Positions 53,989 through 63,784 of a DNA stretch of 64,000 nt are shown piece by piece (the stretch's first letter is position 1; each line of letters begins with the position of its first letter). The notes beneath the pieces are model-generated. The model was not told where the DNA came from and did no database searches. It saw nothing but the letters and a program-made list of their open reading frames with translations. Made by a program: the position numbers and the translations under genes. Location: contig CM036755.1 in NCBI GenBank assembly GCA_020796225.1, positions 19,028,817 through 19,092,816 on the forward strand, in the 5' to 3' direction. Source of the DNA: Arion vulgaris (Eukaryota > Mollusca > Gastropoda > Stylommatophora > Arionidae).

Positions 53989-54330
53989 TGCGTATGTATG
54001 AATGTGTGTAGGTACATGGATGCATATATAATATATATACGAGTATGTATATACTGGTGTGCGTATGTATGAATGTGTAGGTACATGGATGCATATATAA
54101 TATATATACAGTATGTATATACGGTGTGCGTATGTATGAATGTGTGTAGGTACATGGATGCATATATAATATATATACGAGTATGTATATACGCGGTGTG
54201 CGTATGTATGAATGTGTGTAGGTACATGGATGCATATATAATATATATACGAGTATGTATATACGCGGTGTGCGTATGTATGAATGTGTGTAGGTACATG
54301 GATGCATATATAATATATATATACGAGGCA
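53989..54330. repeat. about 71-bp minisatellite, 5 copies
   Basis: The unit contains GTGTGCGTATGTATGAATGT, GTAGGTACATGGATGCATAT, and ATATATATACGAGTATGTAT. Landmark AATGTG at about 54001, 54072, 54139, 54211 and 54282 gives periods of 67-72 bp. Minus-strand frames of 118-148 codons here (YLHTFIHTHTAYIHTRIYII) are artefacts. Confidence 0.92.
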
Positions 54331-54419
54331 ACCATCAGTATGCATACCCTTAGACATCTATTGGTGGAGACTGAGCACCTATGGGTCTACCCAGAGTGAT
54401 GTGACGTCAGTTCAGTAGC

Positions 54420-54845
54420 CAATGATTTAGTCTTTTCATTCTTCCTTTCTCTGATCCTGTTTTGTCTCACAGCGTCAGGATAAGAAGAGTTTTCTAGAAC
54501 AGGCTTTTGTGTGCGCTTCATAAATTGTGTTTTTCACCGCCTCTGTTATTTCTTAGGTCCACCATTGCGAGGACTGCCTTTTGCTTTGTATCCACTGTAT
54601 CGGAGTAACATTGATCTTTGAAGCGCACTGTCTGTTGGTAGTCTGCTTATGTGGCCAAACCATTTAACTTGTTGTTTCTTGATAAAGTTCAGTACTGATG
54701 TTGTATTCACTTTTTTCTGATGTCTTCATTTCTCAATCAGTCTCTTCTTGTTACTCCCAACATTTTGCATAGACACTTCATCTCTGTTGTGACTAGTTTT
54801 CTTCTATCGTTTGATGTCAGCGTCCAAGTTTGGCACTGATAGCCA
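54420..54845 (-). pseudogene. LINE pol C-terminal relic
   Basis: Same LINE end as 36800-37240, in the same orientation, with more decay. Shares TTTCTAGAAC, GTGTGCGCTTCATAA and TGTCTGTTGGTAGTCTGCTT on plus. Confidence 0.82.
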
Positions 54846-54881
54846 TTTATTAAACCAGGTGTAGGGAAGGTGGCAAGTTAC

Positions 54882-55482
54882 TGTTGTTACTGTTTGCAAT
54901 ACCGCTTATTGGATGGTGTAGGACGGGGGGTATGTGCATGTAGAATTTACTGCTTGCAATACCGCTTATTGGATGGTGTGGACAGGGGAGTATGTGCATG
55001 TAGAATTTACTGTTTGCAATACCGCTTATTGGATGGTGTAGGACGGGGGGTATGTGCATGTAGAATTTACTGCTTCAATCCGCTTATTGGATGGTGTAGG
55101 ACAGAGGTATGTGCATGTAGAATTTACTGTTTGAATACGCTTATTGGATGGTGTAGGACAGGGGGTATGTGCATGTGAATTTACTGTTTGCAATACCGCT
55201 TATTGGATGGTGTAGGACAGGGGTATGTGCATGTAGAATTTACTGTTGCAATACCGCTTATTGGATGGTGTAGGACAGGGGGTATGTGCATGTAGAATTT
55301 ACTGCTTGCAATACCGCTTATTGGATGGTGTAGGACGGGGGGTATGTGCATGTAGAATTTACTGCTTGCAATACCGCTTATTGGATGGTGTAGGACGGGG
55401 GGTATGTGCATGTAGAATTTACCTCTTGCAATACCGCTTATTGGATGGTGTAGGACGGGGGTATGTGCATGTAGAATTTACT
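54882..55482. repeat. 52-60-bp minisatellite derived from a SINE tail
   Basis: Ten copies; the landmark TTATTGGATGGTG occurs at about 54907, 54967, 55027, 55085, 55140, 55199, 55258, 55318, 55378 and 55438. The unit (CAATACCGCTTATTGGATGG, TGTAGGACGGGGGGTATGTG, CATGTAGAATTTACTG) corresponds to the tail of SINE family 1. The array runs straight into the rest of such a SINE. Confidence 0.95.
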
Positions 55483-55640
55483 GGCCGCATAGCTAGTGCA
55501 GTCGCCGCGAAACTGTTCAGTCAGATTTTTCTTTATGCCCCGACAGAAAAACCTTCATTGACCTTACCGTGGATTGAACCCGGGTCACCCGCATGGGAGC
55601 CGCGCTCTAATCCATTCGGATAGACCATCCACTGGGAAGT
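55483..55640 (-). mobile_element. SINE family 1 body and head adjoining its amplified tail
   Basis: GGCCGCATAGCTAGTGCAGT, AACTGTTCAGTCAGATTTTT, then the reversed tRNA-like head (minus: GGTCTATCCGAATGGATTAG, GGGTTCAATCCACGG). Confidence 0.9.
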
Positions 55641-55649
55641 TAACATCAT

Positions 55650-55890
55650 TCGTGTGGTGTCAGAGCCCACAAGGGGAGCAATGAATAGTACCACTGAGAC
55701 CTACAAGGCATGTCGTAAGAGGTGACTCAGGTAGGACCTAGGGAAGCTACTCTAGTAAATAGAAAGCATTGCATAAATCGCATGTGCTGGCCTACTTGTA
55801 GGAGAATAACTGGCACAACGCACAATCGCTTTTAGGCTCACATCACATACAAATCACACAGAGTGGTCGATATGGAGCGTTGGAAGAAGA
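55650..55890 (+). mobile_element. SINE family 7 copy
   Basis: Full-length, from CGTGTGGTGTCAGAGCCCAC to GGAAGAAGAAA. AGTTAACATCAT before and AGTTGACATACAT after it suggest a target duplication with changes. Confidence 0.83.
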
Positions 55891-56240
55891 AAAAGTTGAC
55901 ATACATATATCCATCTGGCAATTAGCCCAACATATAAAAACTGTGGACGGGAAAATCATATCTGTATGCGCAGGTGAACAAATATCACGATTTTCAGCAC
56001 ATACGTTTTATGACGTTCATTTAGATTAGTGCGTTTTCTCTCTTCTGTTTTGAAACGTGCTGGATAAAAACATGTTAGAAGAAAAGTAATCATTGTTGTA
56101 TGATGTTCAAAAGTAACTGAATAATGGTAATATAATAACATATAATATAACAGAGGTATACAGTGTTAGAAATCTCCTCATACGAGTAGGTGTTCATATT
56201 TGTACGTGATGTGGGTCTATTCTTCTTCTTCTTGTGCCTT
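55890..56240. other. unassigned AT-rich stretch
   Basis: No recognised feature. Confidence 0.4.
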
Positions 56241-56261
56241 CTAAACCTCGATTAGGACATA

Positions 56262-57173
56262 TGCCTTGAATCAACTCAGGCCAAGTCTTCATATCGTTAG
56301 TTATCTCATACAGCTCATTTAATCTCTTCCGTGTATTGTTAATCTCTGCTTAAAAAATTCATATGCCTTCAATCAACTCAGGCCAAGTCTTCATATCGTT
56401 AGTTATCTCATACAGTTCATTTAATCTCTTCCGTGTATTGTTAATATCTGCTTAAAAAATTCATATGCCTTCAATCAACTCAGGCCAAGTCTTCATATCG
56501 TTAGTTATCTCATACAGCTCATTTAATCTCTTCCGTGTATTGTTAATATCTGCTTAAAAAATTCATATGCCTTCAATCAACTCAGGCCAAGTCTTCATAT
56601 CGTTAGTTATCTCATACAGTTCATTTAATCTCTTCCGTGTATTGTTAATATCTGCTTAAAAAATTCATATGCCTTCAATCAACTCAAGCCAAGTCTTCAT
56701 ATCGTTAGTTATCTCATACAGCTCATTTAATCTCTTCCGTGTATTGTTAATATCTGCTTAAAAAATTCATATGCCTTCAATCAACTCAGGCCAAGTCTTC
56801 ATATCGTTAGTTATCTCATACAGTTCATTTAATCTCTTCCGTGTATTGTTAATATCTGCTTAAAAAATTCATATGCCTTCAATCAACTCAGGCCAAGTCT
56901 TCATATCGTTAGTTATCTCATACAGTTCATTTAATCTCTTCCGTGTATTGTTAATATCTGCTTAAAAAATTCATATGCCTTCAATCAACTCAGGCCAAGT
57001 CTTCATATCGTTAGTTATCTCATACAGTTCATTTAATCTCTTCCGTGTATTGTTAATATCTGCTTACAAAATTCATATGCCTTCAATCAACTCAGGCCAA
57101 GTCTTCATATCGTTAGTTATCTCATACAGTTCATTTAATCTCTTCCGTGTATTGTTAATCTCTGCTTAAAAAA
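56262..57173. repeat. 102-bp minisatellite, 9 copies
   Basis: The unit contains CATATGCCTTCAATCAACTC, AGGCCAAGTCTTCATATCGT, TAGTTATCTCATACAGTTCA and TCTTCCGTGTATTGTTAATA. The leftmost copy (from about 56243, CTTCTAAACCTCGATTAGGA) extends into unique-looking flank that also occurs dispersed near 15355-15390. Confidence 0.95.
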
Positions 57174-57179
57174 TTCTTC

Positions 57180-57535
57180 CTGCGCTCGTGTGTGTGTGTC
57201 TCCCCCAGGGGTCCGCAGTGGAAGCAAGGAATAAGTAACACTGCGACCAGCACGTCTTGAGGTAGGGGACTAGGGAAGGTGTGTCCAGCGTCTGTTCTTC
57301 ACTTCTTGGTTCAATGGCATCTGTCTTGTTCTCTCCATAAGCTACTCATTTGTGACCCTATCATAACATCTCAATCCTTCTATTCTGCGCACGTCACCGG
57401 TTGAAGAATGTTTGCAGTTTATTTGTTATTGTTTTAGTCGTTCTCCGTGTTGTTATGTATGTGTGTGGCCTAGTACCTTTTCTCGCTAAGTTTCCATCAT
57501 GTCAGCAAGTAGGACCACATTTACAGATAAGTCTA
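57180..57535. other. SINE family 7 fragment and unassigned stretch
   Basis: About 57190-57270 resembles the head of family 7 (AGTGGAAGCAAGGAATAAGT, ACACTGCGACCAGCA). The rest is unassigned. Confidence 0.4.
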
Positions 57536-57750
57536 ACAATGAAGGATTCACTTCATTGCATCGAAATTTCACTTATAGCTCTATCACTCTCCGCAGAAAT
57601 GTCCCGCAACCTGTCGACAGTATTGCACAAAGCAGTAACCCGGTAGCTTTAGCAACAGTCATAACTCCGGAAGAAAACGAACCAGTGAACCGAACGAAGC
57701 GGTCCGGATTCGAACCCACGACTTTCATAGCGCAAGGTAAATGACTTTAC
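57536..57750 (-). mobile_element. SINE family 2 copy
   Basis: On plus: AAGGATTCACTTCATTGCAT, AGTATTGCACAAAGCAGTAA, GGTCCGGATTCGAACCCACG. The reversed tRNA-like head overlaps the next tandem duplication. Confidence 0.82.
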
Positions 57751-57880
57751 TTTGCATCAGTTATACGAAGATTATCATCCTATCAATTTTCCAGATTCGA
57801 ACCCACGACTTTCATAGCACAAGGTAAATGACTTTACTTTGCATCAGTTATACGAAGATTATCATCCTATCAATTTTCAG
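57707..57880. repeat. 87-bp tandem duplication including a SINE head
   Basis: CGAACCCACGACTTTCATAG at 57711 and again at 57798. Both copies continue with ATGACTTTACTTTGCATCAG and GATTATCATCCTATCAATTT. It duplicates the SINE head plus its flank. Confidence 0.92.
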
Positions 57881-57899
57881 TTGATTCCTAACCCACCCA

Positions 57900-58235
57900 C
57901 ACATCTATCTATCTTCTAATCCTGCTATGTCTTTCGAAGTCAGGTTTTTTAAAAAAAAAGAGACATGGAGCGAGCCTACTAATGCGCCTTGTACATGGTG
58001 GAACTTAGTGCCTCGGATATTCCGTCGATCCATCGCTTACGTGGTCGTTCTGTGCGACTGTTGCTGTTGTATCTGAGTGTTAGTGCTCTATGTGGGAGAC
58101 TGTCTTGTGGCAACCTTGAGACGTGTCCAAACTATTTGATCTGTTGTTTCTTTATTGTTCATTTGAGGATCATCTTCATCGGACATGTCTATAATTGTTC
58201 TGATCTCCTTCCAAGCATGTATTTCAGTGTGTTTA
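57900..58235 (-). pseudogene. LINE pol C-terminal relic
   Basis: The minus strand holds a decayed WTRLKVATRQSP and a basic segment from the CGHV/GRPRKRW region (plus landmarks GTGTCCAAACTATTTGATCT and CCATCGCTTACGTGG). Confidence 0.55.
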
Positions 58236-58249
58236 GACTAATAACTAGC

Positions 58250-58480
58250 CCGTCTGTCCAGCGTGTTCGTAGCGCGTTGGACTACTGGTGACTATCCCTC
58301 TGTGTGCGGGTTCAATTCCACGGGATGGCAGAAAAAGCCACAGATTCCCCAGATTTACGGTGTTCGTGGCACCGAACCGAAGGTTACGATGTCCATAGCA
58401 CCGAGCCGAAGAGCTGAAAAGCTCAAGTGCTTCTGGATCGGAAGGAAAAAAAGACTGACAACTCCAATTCTGTGTTGATT
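58250..58480 (+). mobile_element. putative tRNA-derived SINE, family 9
   Basis: CGTTGGACTACTGGTGACTA and GCGGGTTCAATTCCACG give A- and B-box-like parts. It lies between two halves of a LINE relic (57900-58235 and 58495-58690), so it may be an insertion. Only one copy in this window. Confidence 0.45.
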
Positions 58481-58494
58481 GATGTATCTACTGG

Positions 58495-58690
58495 GGTTTC
58501 TCTCGTGGTTTTCCCGTCTTGCCGTACATATCGGTATGTTTCTTGATATATTCTAGCACAAGCAAGGATCCCACTTTTCTGATATCTTCGTTTCTGATCT
58601 GATCTTTTCTTGTAACATTTAGAATTTGTCTTAAACATTTTATCTCTGTCGTTTGGATTCTTCTTTTCTCAATCCTGACATACAATTTCC
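58495..58690 (-). pseudogene. LINE pol fragment
   Basis: Minus: MYVRIEKRRIQTTEIKCLRQ and ILNVTRKDQIRNEDIRKVGS, just upstream in LINE order of the 57900-58235 part. Confidence 0.8.
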
Positions 58691-59084
58691 ACGAATTCCC
58701 TGGTCATATCACGAGAAGCACACACGAGAGAAAAACTAACACAACAAACCGCAGGAACAACAAGCGATCATAAAATACTCACCAACATAAGCTTATAAAC
58801 AAGCTATCGATCGACACGCTTAGCGGCGTAATACTACACTCTGCTGAAAAATGAGGAAGGGGGGTATGAAAATGTGCAAGCCACGACAAAAAAACACATA
58901 TATATAAATCAATATAACCGTTGCTCTTAAGTGTACACGATTCACGTTTAAATTCAACAAAATAAATATATATACTTGTATAGTTCTCGCGAAGTCTCGT
59001 GGCTATTTCGAGATCTGATTTGGTGAGTGAAAGGATTGCTGTTACATAGTAAACACGGTACAAGATGTGAATGGCGATGAAACT
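58690..59084. other. unassigned stretch
   Basis: No recognised feature; a minus-strand frame of 94 codons (59063-58779) matches nothing I know. Confidence 0.35.
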
Positions 59085-59400
59085 AGAGAGCTCTGTTAGA
59101 GTAAGAAACTAGAGAGCTCCGTCAGAGTCAGAAACTAGAGAGCTCTGTCTCAGCTTGAAAATAGGCAGCTTTGTCAGAGTAAGAAACTAGAGAGCTCCGT
59201 CTCAGCTTGAAAATAGACAGCTCTGTCAGAGTAAGAAACTAGAGAGTTCCGTCTCAGCTTGAAAATAGACAGCTCTGTCAGAGTAAGAAACTAGAGAGCT
59301 CCGTCTTAGCTTGAAAATAGACAGTTCTGTCAGAGTAAGAAACTAGAGAGCTCCGTCTCAGCTTGAAAATAGACAGCTACATCTTAGCATTAAACTAGAT
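59085..59400. repeat. about 52-bp minisatellite, 6 copies
   Basis: The unit is GAAACTAGAGAGCTCCGTCT, CAGCTTGAAAATAGACAGCT, CTGTCAGAGTAA. The first two copies are half units. Confidence 0.92.
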
Positions 59401-59461
59401 AGTTCCGCCTCACAGGCAAGGGACCCTAGTGATAAGGAAAGCAAGGCTTCCCGCAAATATA

Positions 59462-59693
59462 AGTCAAATGCTCCATATCGACCACTCTGTGCGATTTGTG
59501 CATAAGAGTGATTGTACGTTGTGCCAGTTACGTGCCTACAAGTAGGCCAACACATCCAATTTCTGCAATGCTTTATATTTACTAGGTAGCTTCCTAGGTC
59601 TTACATCAGCCGCCACTTACAACATGTCTTGTAGGTTGCAGTGGTACTATCATTTACTTCCCTTGTGGTCCCCGGCACCACACGGGCGATCCT
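59462..59693 (-). mobile_element. SINE family 7 copy
   Basis: Minus-oriented, near full-length, inserted at the end of a family 8 fragment (59405-59455, AGTGATAAGGAAAGCAAGGC). GCAAATAT and GCAAAATAT flank it. Confidence 0.82.
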
Positions 59694-59695
59694 CT

Positions 59696-59926
59696 ATGCA
59701 AAATATGAAAATCCACTTTGTGGCCACACTCAATGAGGACATCCAGAATACAACTTCTTTGCTTGCCTTTGCTGAACACTTTGCTGTAATCTATAAAGCA
59801 CACGTTTTTTTATTGACTATATCAAAGAAAATAAAACTGAAGTTAGAGCCACTTATGTTGCTTGCTAGAGATATTCACAAAATAGATGAGACTGCAGTAA
59901 AACTATTTGATTGGCAAAACACGTAA
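59696..59926 (+). CDS. unidentified 76-codon open frame
   Basis: The frame starts with ATG at 59696, reads MQNMKIHFVATLNEDI and later LLAFAEHFAVIYKAHVFLLT and KLKLEPLMLLARDIHKIDE, and stops at 59924-59926. The composition is globular, not repetitive. The last 15 or so codons overlap the end sequence of a Penelope-type element. It could be a LINE or Penelope fragment, an exon of a host gene, or chance; I do not recognise it. Confidence 0.2.
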   Translation: MQNMKIHFVATLNEDIQNTTSLLAFAEHFAVIYKAHVFLLTISKKIKLKLEPLMLLARDIHKIDETAVKLFDWQNT

Positions 59927-60628
59927 TCACAAAGTACTGTAGTTTTACAAATTACAAAAACAATGTCACAATACAGCAACGTTTCGACCAACAAGGCCTT
60001 TATCAAGCAAACGAACAACAGGAGTGAAAAATTTAAAAAACAAAAACAAATGGACGACTAAGTACAAATGTTTCTAATTAAAATCTAGGAATAAAAATGA
60101 ATAACGAAATAAATGTAACACAAAAACACACATAAAAACAAGAAATGAACGGAAGAGAAACGATGAAAAATCTAGTAAATATATAACTTGAATACATGCA
60201 ACATATGCCTATATAGATTACAAGGCATGGGAAGAGAAAGTACTAAGAAGCATAGGAATGTAATATGTTGAGCCCACGTGGTCGCAAGGTGCCATACAAC
60301 GAAATCAACTGATTCTCCAAAGCAAATTGACTGCGATTATCCGAGGAACATGATCGGATGGCTGTGACCTGGACATCGCGAGCTCCTAAATGGCCAGTAT
60401 CATTGAAATGGGTGGCTACAGGGTCACAGAGCATTGGCATTTGTCGCGCAAGTGTTGGGCGAATCGGTCACTGAGCCTCTTGCATGTCTCGCCGATATAA
60501 GCCTTGTTACATCGTTTACAGATAACGGCATAGATAAGATTACGGGACTCGCATATGAAACTATCGTCAATAACAAACGTGGCTAAAGGAAAAGATACAG
60601 TACGCGTCTGTATCACATAAGCACACAT
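59880..60628 (-). mobile_element. Penelope-like element, 5'-truncated copy A
   Basis: Minus-strand frames at 60628-60416 and 60440-60243 encode the GIY-YIG endonuclease region: NLIYAVICKRCNKAYIGETC, KRLSDRFAQHLRDK, then VATHFNDTGHLGARDVQVTA and FALENQLISLYGTLRPRGLN. The YIG, Arg and Asn-His-type residues of the fold are visible, with a frameshift at the join. The 3' part contains the hammerhead-like core (near 59970-60005) and terminal sequence shared with 43946-44178. Confidence 0.85.
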
Positions 60629-60654
60629 GTTAAGAGTAAAACTTATCTTAACTT

Positions 60655-61735
60655 TCCACCCCCATAGTTCACTGGTGAAAACTGTTTTATTCCGTCATCT
60701 GTCTATCCTTAAGTCAGATCCTGAGACCCGTTCTGTCTTCCCCAACTATCCTTTGGTGGCTTACAGACGGGACAGAAGTCTTACGGATATGTAGATACAC
60801 AGTCGCCTTAAGTCCAATATCCAGACTCATTTTGGCACTGTCCAGTGTGGCCGTCGGCGTTGCAAGACTTGTGCTTATGTAATACAGACGCGTACTGTAT
60901 CTTTTCCTTTAGCCACGTTTGTTATTGACGATGGTTTCACATGCTAGTCCCGTAATCTTATCTATACCATTATCTGTAAGCGGTGTAACAAGGCTTATAT
61001 CGGCGAGACAGACAAGAGGCTCAGTGACCGATTCGTCCAACACTTGCGCGACATACGCCAATGCTATGTGACCCCTGTAGCCACCAATTTCAATGATACT
61101 GGCCATTTAGGAGCTCACGATGTCCAGGTCACAGCCATCCGATCATGTTCCTCGGATAATCGCAGTCGATTTGCTCTGGAGAATCAGTTGATTTCTTTGT
61201 ATGGCACCTTGCGACCACGTGGGCTCAACGTATAACATTCCTATGCTTCTTAGTACTTTCTCTTCCCATGCCTTGTAATCTATATGGGCATATGTTGCAT
61301 GTATTCAAGTTATATATCTACTAGATTTTCATTGTTTCTCTTCCTTTCTATTTCTAGTTTTTATGTGTGTTTTTGTGTTCCATTTATTTCGTTATTCGTT
61401 TTTATTCCCAGATTTTAATTAGAAACGTTTGCCTTCTTTGCGTTCGTTCTTTACGACCAATTTTAATCACTCTTTGTGATATGTTTGATCTTTGCCAAGA
61501 ACGTGTATACGTTGCACATTGGTTTGGTAGGTACCTAAACGCATAGACTTCTACACATTTAGGACACATGCATCCGATTTTAGCCAAACCTCATTAGTCG
61601 CCTTTTACGACATGCGTGGCAGGTAACAGTGGTTCTATTCTTTACACCCCAATTTGGGAGCCGGTAACCACTCGGACGAGAAACGTTTGTATTTAGTCGT
61701 CCATTTTTTTTTTTTTTAATTTGTCACTCCTGTTG
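60655..61735 (+). mobile_element. Penelope-like element copy B, inverted relative to copy A
   Basis: Plus-strand frames carry RRCKTC, then NLIYTIICKRCNKAYIGETD, KRLSDRFVQHLRDIRQCY, VATNFNDTGHLGAHDVQVTA and FALENQLISLYGTLRPRGLN. It extends further 5' than copy A (FFRHLSILKSDPETRSVFPN at about 60690) but is truncated 3'. A family 6 SINE interrupts it at 61432-61678. Stops are present. Confidence 0.85.
61432..61678 (-). mobile_element. SINE family 6 copy with 11-bp target duplication
   Basis: AGAAACGTTTG lies at 61421-61431 and 61679-61689. The insertion is younger than the Penelope copy it interrupts. Confidence 0.92.
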
Positions 61736-61879
61736 ATTTATAATCAAATATGGAACAAGCAGGGGGACCCCTGCTAGGGCAGATAAGACGCATGTTTAAC
61801 AAGTTGATGTTTGTACATTCGAACAACGCCCTTTCCCCAAATAAATTTTAAATATCTTTTGCATACCATGCGGTGTACT

Positions 61880-62215
61880 GCGGAATATGGCGTTTTTGTA
61901 TTTCTCTCGTACCATTACATGCTACATATAGCTTGCAAACAATTTCTTTATCCTGGATAAATTGTTCAATCTCTTCTACGGAGTTGAATCCTATTTCTGG
62001 CATCACTCAGTAAAATTTGTTTCTGGGTTTCCTAGGCGTCCTTTCTTAATACAGTGTTGGGCCCATATCTTTCATTGATCAATGGTACACGATGGGTGTA
62101 AAACTATGGTAAGAATTGGAAGGGATAGCAAGAGAGAGGAAGAGCTGGAAGAAATTTGTTGAAGACCTGTGCGCTGTTTGGAGTTAAAAGGTGAAGAAGA
62201 AGAAGACATGATGGG
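61880..62215. pseudogene. LINE 3'-end fragments on both strands
   Basis: 61900-62050 is minus-oriented and resembles 62620-62760 (TAGCTTGCAAACAATTTCTT against the homologous AGGGCTTGCAAGTAATTTCT). 62085-62215 is plus-oriented, with KRKSWKKFVEDLCAVWS and a GAAGAAGAAG tail. Confidence 0.65.
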
Positions 62216-62620
62216 TGATGCTGTTCACACCTTCCGGATGACTTTGTTTTCCATTTTGACTCTGGCACACAATTGGGGCTGAGCTGATCTGAAAGCTGTA
62301 TGCGATTGGAAAATATCCACTCTTAACTACAGATTCAGCCAAGACTATTCATCTAGAAAGCAAGTGAAATAACCTCTGTGTTAATGAGGCTCTTAATCTT
62401 CCTGTTTGACAAACTAGCAACTGTGTCCATACGTTCAGAAAAACATTATAACAATGAATGATTACATTAAGCAGCTGTTGGCCGGTCCATAAATCAATAA
62501 TACATACAGACCCGAAAGAAGTTAACATGTAGATCATCATTAAAAGTCCCCATTACAACATTTATGTTTCGGGACAAATAGACATTAATCATTAGGATAC
62601 AGTTATAATAATAATTCCTA
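62215..62620. other. unassigned stretch
   Basis: No recognised feature. Confidence 0.4.
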
Positions 62621-63010
62621 TTGTACCGCTATACGTTACATAGGGCTTGCAAGTAATTTCTCTATCCCTGACAACCCACTGAATTTCTTCCATGGAATTG
62701 AGTCCGATATTTCTAGTCTCTCTCAGCAAAGTTCAATTCAAGGTCTCCCCAGGGCATCCTCTCTTTCTTGAACCCTTTGCATCCCCCTTCAATGCTTGCT
62801 TTGGTATTCTTTGATCATTTCTTCTCAAGGTCTGTCCAACATATCTTCATCTTCTCCCTCATATAACATATGTTACAAGTGGTTGACCAGACATTTCTCC
62901 GATTTCATCACTTCTGAATTCGTCCCATTTTATGCTCATTATTTTTCGCAGACATCTATTTTAAAATGCATTCAACTTGCTTTCTAAATCTTTAATCATT
63001 TTCCGACTCT
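62620..63010 (-). pseudogene. LINE pol C-terminal relic
   Basis: Inverted relative of 31484-31930. Plus-strand landmarks ATTTTTCGCAGACATCTATT and AACTTGCTTTCTAAATC are the complement of the LNAFENRCLRKIM coding region. The ATT-type tail is at about 62605-62620. Confidence 0.82.
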
Positions 63011-63189
63011 CGCTGGCATATTTATTGATAAAACATTTGAATTGAAAATTTGTAATGATACAACATTTGAATTGAAAATTCGTAATTTAGTTTTAAAACT
63101 ATATAACCTGCAGTTCCATATTTTATTTAGACTTTTAAAAGCTGATGTTGCTTTGACAATTCACAGCATTATGTTTTGACAATTTGGAG

Positions 63190-63655
63190 CACAATTTCTT
63201 TTTTAACATTTCCTGTACAATCAAATTTGCTGCCTAAATAGGTGAACTGAAAATAATAACGCATAAATTTCAAACATTCATCAACTGGTGTCTGCACAGA
63301 ATAGAGGGACTGAGATGGTATGATAGGGTCACAAATGAGGAACGTATGCAGAAAAACAAGACAGATTCCAGTGAGCCAAGAGGTTAAAAAAAAAGACTTG
63401 ACACTGGATAGGACACACTTTGCGAATATATACCTGAGGGGAATATAACAAGAAGGGTCCTTTCCTGGAACCTGCAGGGACATCGAAAGAAGGGGAGGCT
63501 GAGAAATACATGGATACGAGATTTGGAGGCAGAGTTCAACAATATAAAGAAGAGCTAGAGTGAGTTGCAGGAGATAACTAGAGATAGGAAGACTTGGCAT
63601 GAGTTGGTTGAGGTCCTATGCCCCAATCCTGGTTAAAAAGGCAGAGAGAGAGATT
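63190..63655 (+). pseudogene. LINE RTE-like C-terminus
   Basis: KFQTFINWCLHRIEGLRWYD and VTNEERM, then WNLQGHRKKGRLRNTWIRDL, EAEFNNIKKS, stop, and RDRKTWHELVEVLCPNPG. Close relative of 48975-49240, more complete, with an AGAGAGAGA tail. Confidence 0.9.
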
Positions 63656-63784
63656 CTAGGGTGATATCTGCATTACTTGCCATAGGTGTATACATTATAT
63701 TAAGATACAAAAATACCTTTCACGGTTGTAATTCTTCTACAGAAACAAACCATTTTCCTATAACGATTTTCTCAATAACATGTC

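Noticed and set aside
53911..54399. His/Tyr-rich frames (YLHTFIHTHTAYIHT)
   Set aside because: Translation of the 71-bp minisatellite in several frames.
63169..63600. 143-codon minus-strand frame
   Set aside because: Antisense of a plus-strand LINE C-terminus (WNLQGHRKKGRLRNTW).
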